Positions 10,285 to 22,477 of a DNA stretch of 64,000 nt are shown here, one piece after another. The stretch is taken from assembly GCA_964036045.1 (NCBI GenBank), contig OZ038380.1:184838108-184902107 (forward strand), in the 5' to 3' direction. Below the pieces are notes generated by a model. That model was given only the letters and a program-made list of their open reading frames with translations. It was not told the origin of the DNA and did no database searches. Source of the DNA: Eutreptiella sp. 'Long Island Sound 2002' (lineage: Eukaryota > Euglenozoa > Euglenophyceae > Eutreptiales > Eutreptiaceae). The position numbers and the translations under genes were made by a program. Each line of letters opens with the position of its first letter. Positions within the stretch are counted from its first letter, which is position 1.

Positions 10285-12000
10285 CCCCCCTTGTGATGTG
10301 GTGGCCACCACTGTCGCACTTTCAGGAAAAAGGGATTTTTTCTTGGCCTTTCCTTGGTTTCCACATCTACTTTAAAATACCTATAGTTTCCCTCACACAG
10401 AAAAATGGGCGCTCACCATGGCTGGCGCCTTTTTGCTCCTTTGTTCGTAACATTTCCTACAGAAAGCTCAGCGCTCATGGCGCTGCCGGGGTTCTTGTGG
10501 CTTGGTTGGGTTAGGTTGGGTGCATGCCAAAACCATGTGCATGTGCATCCCTCCCTCCAAGACGCAGCGCGACACTAACCCAACGCCAGACTCTGTATGG
10601 ACATCCGCTCCGGTTGTCAAAACCTGCTGGCGACCTGCTGTCCTGATCTCAGGGCGAAGGGAGTCGTCAAGAAATTAAATTGCCCCTTGGTGGGGTCTTG
10701 GGTTCTGCTCAGTCTCCTGGCTGCTGCTTTTCAGCCCAGAAAGCGGCCTACTCAGCGACGCTTTCGCGAGGATATCTGCAGAGGCAGGAATGGGAGAATT
10801 ATGGACGAATCCACGCAAGCGCGAAGCAACAACACCTAAATCCGTCAAATGACAGCCTAGAATTTTTCTAACACAACACACCTGAGCAGAATCCAATTGT
10901 GCATCACAAGCACATTTTTATAAAAATTGTAGTCATCTCTCGATTTTTTAAATCAAGAAATTCCTACGCATAAAAAGGCGGCGCGCAGGAGCGGCTCCTA
11001 GCGAAGCGCCGGGAAAATACAGAAAAAATAAGATTATAAACGTATGTCTCACGTAGACTGGAAAATGACGAGACACACATTAATAAACAAACATACAGAT
11101 TCCACCCACACTGACAGTAAGAATCGAATATCCAAGGATTCCAAAATCAACGAAAAGACTTCAATGAATCAGGTATAAACCACAGGTGTGCTCACCTCGT
11201 ATGCAGCATGCACATTGCTGGTCTCGTGTCTCCATGAACGAGTCTTGTAGCAGCGCTAACAAACGATAGAGGGCTAGATTAGAAAGATTGCAGATGATTA
11301 GAGGTCAGATCAGGGTGATCAGACATACACACAAGTGCATAGCGACGTTTTTCGCTTGCGCCTCGTTTCACGTTCCCACTTGCTCTCTCTCTCCAGTGGT
11401 AGGTAAGGTAGGTGAGCCCAGGTGGGGCCACCCCCTGGTGGAGTTCGTGATCCTGGGTTAGATTTGTAGGAAAAACAGTGATTGGAACAGGTTTTTCGCG
11501 AACTCGTTCATGCTGGTGCATTCACAGACGCATTAAAGGGTAGGCCACGCGAAATGCGCACGGTAAACCTTGTTTAGGTTATCCAGGGGCTCCTCGGTAC
11601 GTTCTTTAAGAGAACCTGAGGAGTCTCTTAACGCTTGCTTGCTTGACAGGGCGTGTTTGGGGACAGTGTATTATAGGTCACACTGAGAAGCGTATAATAC
11701 GTGGAGTGTGGCTTGGTTCCTCAGCCGCAAACACCCCTTCATTGGCCTTTGCTTTACAGGTGGGCAGGTAGGGTGATTGGTGCAGCAGCGTCCCATTTTT
11801 TTCTTGCCCTGCTAAACAAGGGCGCGGATCACACAAACAATTGACTGCACTACCGCCAGGAGTGGCGAGGGCAGTTCGACTCCATCGACATCCACGCTGT
11901 GCACGCATCAAGAGCACCTCTTCCCTCCAGGCCCTAGCAGGGGAAATGCGTTGTGGTGAAGCGGTATGGGGTGCTTCACCCATACCCGCTGCCCAGCCTG
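10285..12000 (-). other. E1 3' non-coding region, part shared with E2
   Basis: No ORF with a recognisable product. Much of it matches E2 48,114-49,621 in opposite orientation, including the stretch that mirrors the E2 polypurine tract and the segments around 10,700-11,300 and 11,300-11,790. It is element-internal sequence between the pol stop codon and the 3' LTR. Confidence 0.6.
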
Positions 12001-12633
12001 TGGCGCTCTTCGCCAGGCCAGATCAGGAATTTTCCTGTTGATGCTACGGCATCTTGATTTCTGTGGGATTTTTGTAAAATACCCCAGAAATCGTCATTTT
12101 ACGTCTTTTTTGGGCTGGCGACGACAGTCGTCGCCTGCGCGACGCAGCCCCAGATCGAGAATCTAACTCTCGATTTCTAAAGATTTTAGGCAATTTTATT
12201 ATTGTTTTATCGTTTTTAGAAATAAAACATTATAGCGTGACCTTTTTCGCGGCGTTCCGCGAAGGTCCATTTTTGCGAAAAGTAGCGCGTTCACGCATTT
12301 TTCAAAAAATGCTGAGGCGATTCCAGGAATCGCCCAGACGCCTATGGCGTAGCCCAACAGTGGGCCTTTTCATATGTAGGTTGAATTGGCGCAGAAACGC
12401 GTCGTGTCGGCTACGCGACGCGTTTGGGGGGAGACGCGCAAAATGAGTGTTTTTGACTCAAAAATCACTTTATTTTGTTGTTTTTCGCCCAGAAACCACT
12501 GGTTGGCCCAGTTTGGGCAGGATCTCAGTGGAGATCCTGATGGCGACGCCTCGTAGCCGTCAGATTTTCTGATGGCGGCGACGCCGTCGCCTTCATTTCG
12601 TCTTCTTTTTTATGCTATTCTATAGTATAGAAT
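12001..12633. repeat. Dense cluster of short perfect or near-perfect hairpins in E1
   Basis: At least a dozen stem-loops in about 630 bp. Examples: GGCGACGAC-A-GTCGTCGCC at 12117-12135, TTCGCGG-CGTT-CCGCGAA at 12246-12263, GGCGATTCC-A-GGAATCGCC at 12316-12334, AGGATCTC-AGTG-GAGATCCT at 12519-12538, GGCGAC-GCC-GTCGCC at 12577-12591, ATTCTATA-G-TATAGAAT at 12617-12633, and a 37-nt hairpin at 12056-12092. E2 lacks the whole block. No ORF accompanies it. Confidence 0.75.
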
Positions 12634-13411
12634 TGTTACTTATACATTGTACATGTCAACGCATTTATTATGTTACATATACCTTCTCTTTGTCCATAGA
12701 CGCCAGATTGTGTCCGCGGACGCTCCCCGTGGGGTGAGCAAGGATTCCAAGACCATTTACGCAACTCCAATGGAATCGAAGTTTGGAATAGACTTCATGT
12801 AGTACTTGGAGAGGTTGGGGTGATGGGTTGAAGGATTTTCAATTTTTCCAATTTTTCTGTGGACGCACGGACATCACCCCCGCCGAAAATGCTTCAGTGG
12901 CGTCCCCTGTTAGGCCACAGTTGCTTAGCAGCGCTGTGTTCTCTTGTCTTCTTCACAGGAGGGTCATTAGGACTCACGACTTGACCTCCAACAACACCCA
13001 GTAAAGCGTGAGTGTAGGAGTGGTAATCCTGCGTGGGGGCTTGAGCCAGTTGCAGAAGTGCTCGCCCACCAGGATGGTGCCACTGTACGTAGGGTGTGTA
13101 GTGTAGTGGTGTCTCCTGTCCCGCGTGCTTTTCCTCGTGGGCAGGGGAGTGCGTTAGCTTTTGGCCTTTAGCAAAAATGGGCGTTTTGTATGCCCTTAGC
13201 ACACTTGGCCACCCCTCCCCTCTAGTAGGTAGGGCTTTTGTCATCTTCCCCCAAGGATAGGCGCCAGCACAGAAATTGGGCGCCATAGGAGTGGTACCAG
13301 TACCTGACTAGGACCTTCGGTCCGACATCAGCGAAGCCCGGTCTCCGGGAGCCACGCCCGGGAGAGAAGTGAGACACACACAGACATACGTAGCACACTT
13401 AGGGGTAAGGT
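12634..13411 (-). other. E1 3' non-coding region next to pol
   Basis: No gene seen. From about 12,950 to the pol stop it is similar to E2 47,515-48,060 in the opposite orientation, for example the shared CACCATCCTGGTGGGCGAGC block, so it is ordinary element sequence. Confidence 0.5.
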
Positions 13412-15012
13412 TCAGTCCCTGGCTTTAGTCTTGGAGGCAAGCGTCTCAGCGAGCCTCAGCAACTCACCAAGGTTGTTCTGGGACAAGTAGTCAACCAGAA
13501 CTGAGTTTAGGCGTCTCTCAGGTAGAACAAACGCAGAGAAGGGCTCCCAGGTGGCCTCTTCGACCCCAAACCCTTCCCAGAGTGTGAGGAAGCGCCAACC
13601 CTGGCGATAGCGGTGGCGTAGGACAGACTTCACCAGGTAGAAGCCCTCCTTAGCCATCTCCTCGGCGTTCATGTCGGGGAGTTCCCCTTCAACTTCCATA
13701 GGGCTGGCAGCCCCTTGCAGGTCTAGGGCGGCGATTTCCTTGTCGTTCAGCTCCCACTCCTCCCCACAGAGGTCTTCAGGATCATAGTAGCGCTTCAGGT
13801 GTTGAGCAGCGCACACCAGGGTCCCCCCTAGACTGGGAGAACACCGCACGATGATACGGTGTCCATCCACTGATAGAATCTTGTACGGCCCGAAGTATGG
13901 GTCATCGCTGGTAGAGCGTGGCCAGGCGGGTAGTCGACCAAGGTGCACCAGCACCCAGTCCCCCTCTTGGTAGGTGGCCGGTACTCGGTGCTTGTTCTTC
14001 TTGTTCCACTGACGCTCCCTCACTCTCTGGAGCATAGCCTTGGCCTTGTCCACCTTCGCTTGTTGCTCTTGGACCCATTCAGCCACAGCATAATGGGTGT
14101 CCTCTGGATAGGGGGCATGTAGGAACCATGCCGGGTGCCCTAGGAATAGCTCAGGGGGCGAGTAGCCAGTAGCTGAACTCTCTTGGAAGTTGGTCATCAA
14201 GGATATGACGGGGAGTAGTCTCACCCAGTCTCTGGTGCGTTCAGTTTTGCACCATATCCTTACATTCTCCTTGAGGACACGGATCTGTCCCTCACATAGG
14301 GGGTTGCTCGTGTGCGAGTAGGGGATCCCCGTAGACACCTGGACATTGAGGGATCTCGGGACCCTCTTGTACCAACCGGTATCTGAGCGTACTTGTACGT
14401 CCTCATCGGAGTTGATCTCCTTGGGCGCCCCATAGACACAAAACCACTCCTCCAGGAGTATCTTGATAGTCTCCTCCCCGGTAATGTGCTTGGTACATGG
14501 GAACACCCTGGTAAACCTGGTCAACCCACAGGTTACCACGAGGGCGAAGTCATAGCCCCCGAACTTCGGCATCTCTGTGTAGTCCACGTATAGAACACTG
14601 TTAGCACAGTGAGGGATGGGCAGGGTCGAGTAGAGACCTCTGTCCCTGATATCCCCGGGTTTGCAGGACCTGCACGGGCACTTGTCCACGATAAGCTGGA
14701 GGGTTTTCCGCAGTTGGTCGTCAGTCCACGTAGTGTGGAACCACTGCTTGAACAGCCTCAGGGTACGGTCAGCACCCACATGACCGCTGGACTCATGGGT
14801 CCACTTCAGCAGCGCTGGGACTCTGTCACTAGGCACCATGATACGGTCCTCGTGCCAGAGGTAGCTCTTGTCCCTCTTCCACTGATCTTGGTTGACCAGG
14901 AGGGGTTCAAGGCGTTTCTCCAGGCGCTTGTAGATATACCCAAACTCCTTCAGGTACTCCGATTGTTGGAGTCCATCCAGGGGGCGTATCATCGTCATGT
15001 TGAGGTCCAAGT
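13412..15012 (-). pseudogene. E1 pol, C-terminal part: integrase and chromodomain
   Basis: Counterpart of residues about 1100-1633 of the E2 polyprotein, open to a TGA. It contains the HHCC zinc motif (HESSGH, later CPCRSC), the integrase core with VDYTEM, NSDEDV and LCEGQ carrying the D, D and E, and a C-terminal chromodomain (FYLVKSVLRH, then WEGFGVEEATWEPF). Integrase inserts element cDNA, and a chromodomain is thought to guide it to marked chromatin. It is cut off from the upstream pol part by a repeat insertion at 15013, so it has no natural start. Confidence 0.85.
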
Positions 15013-15573
15013 CACCTTTGATTTTACCGGGCACAAAGTGGCCAAAACCCGGATTCTATCCAAATGGTTGACAAAATTGACACATCTTTGTTGTGTATTA
15101 GACTTTTTTTGAATATTTTGTGGCTTTTGCCTATCATTCATAATAAGAGTTGACGCATGGCTCATTTTGAGTTCGAAGATGTCATGCACATCCAATATTT
15201 CGGGCAAAACAAAACCTCCATTTGTGTGGAGAAATGAATTACTTACTTGTCCAACACAATACAAAATGGAAACCATTGCAATGTATGTAGACAACATAGA
15301 TTGACCCTGATCTGCACATGATTCACATTGTCCTTGTGCTTTTTGTCTTGCACCATGCAGTTATAATGTGATATGCTCGTCAATACCCCAACTTTTCATA
15401 ACAAACATTTCACTAAAAAAAATCATACAAATGCCCAAGCATTTGCTTCACCCAATGTCTAGCAACCGATCACTGCACCTACCAACTGTCGTCAACCTTG
15501 TACGCCGCCCTAAACTCTGACCAAAACTGATGTTCTTGCAGTCTCTGCCTCGCATGCGTTTTATTACTTCATA
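15013..15573 (+). repeat. Unclassified CACCTTTGATTTTACCGGGC-end repeat inserted in E1 pol
   Basis: Begins CACCTTTGATTTTACCGGGC exactly where pol homology stops and ends near ATTACTTCATA, where pol homology resumes at TGGACGTCC. The same family lies at 19958-20825 (inverted) and at the left end of the 6.2-kb insertion in E2 (36479 on). It has no coding capacity. The shared end is sharp and the opposite end differs between copies. Confidence 0.75.
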
Positions 15574-18084
15574 TGGACGTCCATACGGCTGAACGCCTCC
15601 TTAGCCAGCGCTTCAGACCGGGCACCAATCAGGGCGTCGAAGTTGTTGCGGCTGATGTAGTCTGCACACTCATTCTTCACTCCCTAGATATGGTGTACCG
15701 TCAGCCGTAGTTGACTGAGGTAGGTCCACCAGCGCCTTAGCTTGGCCTTCTCAGGTGGGGGGCCCTTCTGGAAACTGCGGACCGGTTCTTGGTCGCACAG
15801 CCAGACCACAGGGTTACTCCCCAACAGTCGTGCTTGTGAGGATAGCACTAGCATACCCGCGAGCCATTCCTGCTCATAAGTGGAGTAGTTCCCCCTGGCC
15901 TGGTTCCATTTCCAGTTCCAGTGGCCCAGAGGTACTAGGACCCACTTGTCGTCAGGGTAGCTGTGCTTGAGGGTTCCATCTCGGTTGAGACCTTCCGTCC
16001 CCCATTGGGAAATGGCCGAGTCGAACTCCTCCCTCTCTAGTGCTTGCCATTGAAACAACGTTCCACCACCACCCACATTGCTGGCGTCGGTCACCAGGAT
16101 AATCTCCCCTTGTGCCCCAGGCACGCCCAAGCACTTGGCGTTGGCCACCTTGTCTTTGAGCTCGTCAAACGCTTGTTGCTCTTGTGGGCCCCAGCGCCAA
16201 GTAGTACTCTTCTTGATCAAGTCCGTCAGAATGGCGCTGGTGTAGGTGAAGTTTTTGATATGGCGGCGATAGAAGTTGCACGCCCCAATGAAACTGCGTA
16301 CATCAAGAAGTCCTTTCTTGGGGTCTTCGTGTCGTACCTTAGCATCCATCAGGGGTTTGGCCTTAGAGGCCGCTGGGGTCCACCACCCATAGCCAACGTC
16401 AAACCCCAGGTACTGCATGGTCTCCTGCATGAACTCACACTTCTCCAGCTTGAGTCGTGTGTGGTTCTCCTGGCAGACCGCAAAGAACTCACCCAAGAGG
16501 ATTAGGTGGTCCCCCTGGGTATTGGTCCCGAGGCATACATCGCCGATGCGAGCTTCCATCTGGGCCCCACGGGATATAAGCTCCTGCACCTTAGGTCTCC
16601 TTCGTAGGATGGACAAGATCTTGTTCATCAGCTCTTGGAATAGAGCGGGTGCGTTGGCCACGCCAAATGGCATGACCTTCCACTTGAACACCCTCCCCTG
16701 AGGGGTGATGAAGGCCAGTAGCTCCTGAGCGTTGGGCGTCAGGTCCACTTGCCAGAATCCGCTCCTCTTGTCCATCTTGGTCTTGTAGCGACAGGAGGCT
16801 ACCTTCTCAAGGGTAGACTCCATATTAGGAATGGACCCTGAGTGGTTCAGCGGTTTCTTGTTCAGCTCTCCGTAGTCCACTACCAGCCGTTTGGCTGTAG
16901 ACCCAGGTTTAGCCACCAGGAAACAGGGGCTGCAGTGTAAGGGGTAGTCCCCGTCCTTGTACTCCAGGACTAGGCCAGCGTCGATACATTCTTGTATCTG
17001 TCGCTCGATCTCGTCGGCCTGCTCTTTAGGAGCTGGATAGGGTCTCCTCCGGATCTTGTGACCCACGAACTCGGGTTTCAGCTTGAGGTCCATCTGTACC
17101 AGCTTGTCACATGAGGCTGGAGGGGGTAGTTCTCCGAACACCTCCAGATAGGTCCTTATAAGCTTCTGCACCCGCGGGTCCAATAGCTTGATCTTGTCCT
17201 CCATGTCCTCGCCAGAGTGTAAGTTGCTTGCCCCCTGAGTAATGGACGTCGGGAGGTGATCCTCCACCGACTCTTCGCCCTTGGTAGTGTCCTTCAACCC
17301 TTGGTAGGCATATAGGAGGTCTTGTTCAACCATCTCCGATGGACGATGGCAACATAGGCACGCTCGGGGGGGTTCACATACACATTCCTCCCAGAGGTCG
17401 TCCTCCTCTGGGGTCCTCACATGGGCGCCCCACACGCTCTTCATGAGCTTAAGATCTACCTCCCTTTGCCAGGTGGTGATCTTCTGTTCGAGGTCCTCCT
17501 TCAATTGGGATAGATCTCCCATACGTCCTTGCTTCAGTGGCCATGAGCTGCGGGTAGGCTTAGCGTAGCATAGCTTTTTCGCCACCAACTTCCTCTTGGA
17601 GTCCACATACTCCCTTAGCCTGGATCGAGGGTCCAGCTCTTCGTCCATGGGGTCTTCCACCCTCATGGAGAGTAGGGGTTTCAGTGGGGCGACGTACTCG
17701 GCGTTCTCCACTTCCTCCACACAGGTCTGCACGAAGAAGGCGTCGTGCTCAGTTTCGTCGTCTGAGTGGACAGAGCCCGGTAGCTCGGATAGTCCACACT
17801 CAGAGACTCCATCAGGAACAGGTACATGGCAGGGAAAGTTGGGGGCGTTCGTGTCAGTCACGACGTACTCATCTCCTCCGGGTATAGTCTCAATAGCATC
17901 TTGAGGTCGTAGTCGATCCTTCAAGTCACCCAAGGCGAGTCCATCGCTTTCTCGTTGTATAGCCTGGACCAGGGTCGGGTCCAGATCCTCCCAGGGAATG
18001 GAGGTTAGACCTCCGTCCACCACGCTGAGCATACTGCCCCATCCGGTTTTTTCCAATAGGCGTCTTACGCCCCAGAGGCACCTA
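15574..18084 (-). pseudogene. E1 pol, middle part: RT and RNase H, inactivated
   Basis: Homologous to E2 pol residues about 265-1100. RT segments MDKRSGFWQVDL and PFGVANAPALFQ are present, but the active-site triplet IDD of E2 reads IGD here (codon GGC at 16542-16544), which removes a metal-binding Asp. RNase H motifs LVTDAS and YSTYEQEW follow. A TAG at 15684-15686 replaces the CAG (Gln) of E2. Upstream, one extra base near 18,050 shifts the frame relative to the protease part, and TAG at 18082 replaces a Tyr codon. Confidence 0.85.
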
Positions 18085-18894
18085 GATGGCCTCATCAGGT
18101 AACCGAACAGAGCTGGAAGTCAGCCTGTCCAGGAGGTTTCGCCAGTACTCGTTGCCCCCATGGGCTCCCCAATCGGGGAAACACAGGAACATACGGGAAC
18201 GTTCCAAGGCCACCTTGGTCAGGACCTTCCCCAGTTCACTGAACCTGGGGTTCCCGTAGGCCATGCCGAAAGAGGGCCAGTAAAATTTGTAGCTGCAATT
18301 CTTCCCCTTGCTGCAGTAAAGGTCCAGTACATGCTGCTTGTCGCTGGCGAACAACTCCACATTCAGGTCTTCTCTAGAGTAACCCAACTCCTTCAGACCT
18401 TGGTCTAGGACTTCCCCCAATAGTTGATAGTCCTCAGTTTTGGAGGCCGCCATCATGTTCGAAGGCTCCTCCTTCGATAGCCTCAGGTAGCTCGAGGTAT
18501 GTTCAGACTGCTCCAGTGGCACAGACTCTCTGCCACTGCCGTGGTCCACGTAGAGGAGGTAGGGCGCTTGCAGCGTCAGGGATTGTATCTGGGAGTGCTG
18601 CACGAAGAAGTCAGTCCCCAATACAAGGTCGAAGACCTCAGTGTCCATCACATAGAACCGATGGGCGATAGTCCGGGAGCCCATAGGTACCTCCACTTCA
18701 CAGTCCCCGCAGCTGTGCACCACATGTCCATCGCCCATGCGTATAGCAGCGGTGGTCATGGTGTTCTTCAGGCTCCCACAAGGTAAAATTTTCTTGGCCA
18801 CTATAGATATGGTGGCGCCAGTATCCAATACCCCCAGGTATTCACGTCCCCCTAGTCCGATACGCACCCAAAACACCAGGTCCTGGCCGCCACC
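18082..18894 (-). pseudogene. E1 pol, N-terminal part: aspartic protease and FA..NP domain
   Basis: Carries the retropepsin motif VLDTGATISIV and a later VLGTDFF, then the segment VELFASDKQ...WPSF...NPRFSEL...PDWG that lies between protease and RT in this element family. It closely matches the first 265 residues of E2 pol. It runs into a TAG at 18082-18084, where E2 has a Tyr codon. The continuous gag-side sequence (FWVRIGLGG) shows what precedes the protease when no insertion is present, unlike E2. Confidence 0.8.
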
Positions 18895-18906
18895 GGAGCG
18901 TCCCCG

Positions 18907-19957
18907 TCAGAACTCCGCGGGACAGGTCACCTCAAACCCCTTGTTCCGCAGCTTGCGGGCCATCCTCATGAAACGGCTTCTCTTCTTAGCGTTGCCGTCA
19001 TAACCACCTTCATGCTCCCGCTTGGCCCCTTGTTCTTTCTCGGCCTGCGTCTGTGAGCGTGTGGTAGGACCAGACTGCCCTCCAGAGGGCTCGGAGTTCC
19101 CCCCTGGATTAGGGTTGGGGTTGCCTCCGTTCTTGTCCGTGTTCTTGTTGTCCTTGTCTGGCTGGCGGTTAGCGCCTCCTCCTCGTCCACCTTGACTCTT
19201 GTCTTATCCTTGTCCACGTCCTTTCGACCTGCCCTTGCCGGAGTCGTTGCCTTTGCCTTTGCCTCCACCTTTCCCTGAGCCTTTGCCAGGATCCTCACCC
19301 TTAAGCTTCGCCGATAGGCGTTGCTTGTGGTAGCACTCATCCTCGTAGTGCTTCCTCTTCCCACAGAAGGCACACGTGATGGTGCACCCGTAATGATCCG
19401 GCAGCTTCGCTTTGGCGCCGGTGTTCTTCTCCTGCTGCTTCCCTTGTACTACGAAGCAGTCTCGCTGCTCGCAGTCAGGGGCGTGCTGCAGGTGGCCCTG
19501 CTCGTCTCTGGCATCACACCAGAAGAGCTCCTTTACGTTTTCCATGATACAGGCGTGGGCGTGTTTTGGGGGTAGTCCCCTGCCCAGGTCTGGATCCTTG
19601 GTACACTTTGCCATGGCTTCCAGAGCCTCCTCCTCCAGGACGGTAGTTGTTCAGGTGCTGGTCGCTTTCTTTCTCCAGCGCCAGCTCCAGCAGTAGTACA
19701 CATAGATCCTCGTAGCGGAGGGATCTAGCCTTGCGCTCTGCCGTTGAACGGCACTCGTCCCACAGCTCTCGAGGGAGCTTAGCCACCAACCAGAAAAGCA
19801 GGTCGTCGCTGCTGTAGGAACCGGGCGTCAATCGTCCAGCCCAGTGATCCAGGTCAGCCAACAGCTCAGAGACCCTGCCAGGTTTGGGGTTGTTGGGCAG
19901 CACAGGCAGGTTCTGGATCTCGGCCCTGATGGGGAGGTCGGTTTCGTAGGTCGGGTA
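18907..19957 (-). pseudogene. E1 gag, C-terminal part with zinc knuckle, frameshifted
   Basis: Matches E2 gag from YPTYETDL to the terminal CPAEF. It contains the CCHC knuckle CAFCGKRKHYEDEC and a Gly/Lys-rich tail. At least two frame changes, near 19,610 and between 19,200 and 18,970, separate the readable blocks, and TAA at 19204-19206 stands where E2 has CAA (Gln). Gag would coat the RNA and form the particle; this copy cannot make an intact protein. Confidence 0.8.
19901..19957. repeat. 57-bp duplicated flank, left copy
   Basis: This gag segment recurs at 20826-20882 on the other side of the inserted repeat, with 7 mismatches by eye. It could be an unusually long target-site duplication. 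Confidence 0.7.
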
Positions 19958-20825
19958 TTTATCAGCAACCCGCTGAAGTGCAACAACCCGCTGCGTGCTT
20001 GGCAAGAATTGATGGCAGCACAGGCATTTCCTGCATCCATTAGTTGTTGCTGTTATGCTGACATGCAGTGGTTTTGCATGTGCAGGACTCATTTTGCATA
20101 TTACGATTCGTTGATGGTAGTTAGGCGGTACGGTGCAGCCAGTTGTCTGCTGTGCATATGTCAGTAAACTGATTGCTGCTTTTTTTGAACCCTCAACTGA
20201 AGGTACAGCAGACAGCAATGATTTGAAGTTCGAATGTGCATCGTGCAGCTGTGCAGATTGCTGTGCAGCTCTGCAGCTGTGTAGGTGGTACGGTGCAGCC
20301 AGTTGTCTGCTCTGCATATGTCAGTAAACTGATTACAGCTGTTCTTGAACCCTGAACTGAAGGTACAGCACACAGCAATAATTTGAAGCTCGAACGTGCA
20401 TCGTGCAGCTGTATGATTTTTTTGGTGAAATGTTTGTTATGAAAAGTTGGGGTATTGACGAGCATATCACATTATAACTGCATGGTGCAAGACAAAAAGC
20501 ACAAGGACAATGTGAATCGTGTGTAGATCAGGGTCAATCTATGTTGTCTACATACATTGCAATGGTTTCCATTTTGTATTGTGTTGGACAAGTAAGTAAT
20601 TCATTTCTCCACACAAATTGAGTTTTTGTTTTCCCCGAAATATTGGATGTGCATGACATCTTGGCACTCAAAATGAGCCATGCGTCAACTCTTATTATGA
20701 ATGATAGGCAACAACCACAAAATATTCAAAACAAGTCCAATACACAACAAAGATGTGTCAATTTTGTCAACCATTTGGATAGAATCCGGGTTTTGGCCAC
20801 TTTGTGCCCGGTAAAATCAAAGGTG
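19958..20825 (-). repeat. Unclassified CACCTTTGATTTTACCGGGC-end repeat inserted in E1 gag
   Basis: On the minus strand it starts with CACCTTTGATTTTACCGGGC at 20825 and shares about 420 bp with the copies at 15013 and 36479. Towards 19958 it holds two roughly 150-bp tandem units (around 20,130-20,410) with the shared block CAGCCAGTTGTCTGCT. It interrupts gag and adds a stop. Confidence 0.7.
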
Positions 20826-20882
20826 CACGGCCAGGTTCTGGATCTCAGCCCTGATGGACAGGTGGGTTTCATAGGTCGGGTA
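20826..20882. repeat. 57-bp duplicated flank, right copy
   Basis: Second copy of 19901-19957. On the minus strand it immediately precedes the inserted repeat. Confidence 0.7.
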
Positions 20883-22328
20883 CTGCCTCTCCAAGGCAAC
20901 CAACACATCGGCAAAGGTGGCGGAATTAGTCACGATCTGTCTGATCTGCTTCTCCAGGTACTTGGTCTTGCAGCACTGCAGGAGCAGATCGCACTTGACC
21001 CGTCCACTAGCGTGGGTTTGGCCGGTCAATCGGAGAAACCGGCCAAAATTCTCAGCGAACTCGCTGAGGTCCTTGCCTGTGAACTCAGGCAGGTTCACCA
21101 TGATCTTGGAGGTGGCAATAGCCTTAGCCTCCTGAGACCTGCGTCCCTCAGATCGTCGGGTCTTCCTCTTTTTCTTCTTCTTCTTCCCACTTGGGTTCTC
21201 GGGGTCCTCCGGGTCGTCGTCCTCCGAGGGCGAAGCAGAAGTCATCGACGGCGGCTCATCATCGGAGGGGTCTCCGCCCAGATCACTAGAGCCATAGGGC
21301 TCCACGTCAACCATTGCCCTCAAGGCTGTCAGCCCCAGCCGGTCCAGCTCGGCTCTCGTAGAATTCGTCACGTGGCTGTAGGGCGGCTGGGCCGTTCTCG
21401 GTACGAAAGGGCTTCTCGGTATCGCTGCAGGGGTCGGCATCGGACGGCTCCTCAGGCTCCCCAGGGTGTTTGTCAGCCCTGCCACCAGGTGGTTGGCCTG
21501 TACTCGATGGGGTGACACTCCCACAGTGGTAGGTGACGCTTGGGGCGGTATCATCAGGGGCTCCAGTTTATCTCGAATCACTTGAGTGAGGTTGCCCACA
21601 ATTTTAGAGGTGGCTCCTCGGAGCACCTCGTTGATCTCCGACCGCGTCAGGGACCTGTTGGAGGATCTCCCTGATCCTCTACTTCTTCCTCCAACAGACT
21701 CAGGTCCTCTCCTCAAGCCACTCAAGGTTGCATACCCAGGAGTATCCACATAGGCTCCCGTAGCGGGTAGAGGATGGTGATAGTCAGCCGCATACCATCG
21801 CGGCGCAGACCTGGAGATCACCGGCTCACTGGCAGTAGTTGCCTCAGGGAACGCAGTGGTAGGTGGGCCCATACCATAGGCAGGGTAGGTAGGCATACCA
21901 GTAAAGCCTGTGCCCTCAGCCATAGGTGGGTTGGTTATGGGTGTGGATGTTGCAGCGGCTGGGTCTGGAATTGGGAGTGTGTTGGTTATAGGAGAGGGTG
22001 ATGCGTGGAGGCCAGAAGCGCTTGGTGCGCCCTCGAAGGTAGGATTATTCGTCGGGTCTTGCCCTTGGTCTGCTCCTTCGTCTGCTTCGTCTCCAGCATC
22101 CTTCTCTCTCTCTCTCTTTCTCTTCACAGGTTGAGTGTCGACCTCCTCAACTGAGAGGCCCCGGAAGGCCGACTGGAGTCCTTCCAGCGAATCTTCTGCC
22201 ACGTCCACTGGCCCATGTAAGGGCTCCGAAGGTACAGCGCTAGGTCCAGGTCCAGGTTCACCAGGTGCTGGCATTGCTGGTACCTCAGGCGCTGTCTTCA
22301 CATCGGTGTCCTCTTTCTTTGTGTCCAT
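20826..22328 (-). pseudogene. E1 gag, N-terminal part
   Basis: Starts at ATG (MDTKKED). It encodes a Pro/Ala/Thr-rich N-terminal region with a KRKRERE basic patch, an Arg/Ser stretch (RGSGRSSNRSLTR), an acidic DDDPEDPE segment followed by a KKKKKRK run, and the start of the capsid-like domain (LPEFTGKDLSEFAENFGRFL). The frame is open until the repeat insertion at 20825. Comparison with E2 gag shows the reading frame from this ATG is the ancestral one. Confidence 0.8.
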
Positions 22329-22416
22329 CTTTGTTCGCCCTTCTGCTTATATATGACTGATCTTGGCGAACTGGTTGTACGGCACGGGGTTGCTGCCGGT
22401 ACGCAGAGACAGTCTG

Positions 22417-22429
22417 CCTCTTGCTACCA
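22417..22429 (-). promoter_or_regulatory. E1 primer-binding site
   Basis: On the minus strand it reads TGGTAGCAAGAGG directly after the LTR. It matches the initiator tRNA-Met 3' end complement TGGTAGCAGAGG except for one extra A. The E2 site lacks that extra base. Confidence 0.7.
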
Positions 22430-22477
22430 GAAAGTTTTATAGTGATTTCAACACTGTATTTGTGCCCCTCCGGCTGC
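22429..22477 (-). repeat. E1 5' LTR, piece 1 of 3
   Basis: The 49 bp next to the PBS match the start of 9498-10284. The piece ends at CTGC, the E3 target site, which recurs at 32568-32571. Confidence 0.85.
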
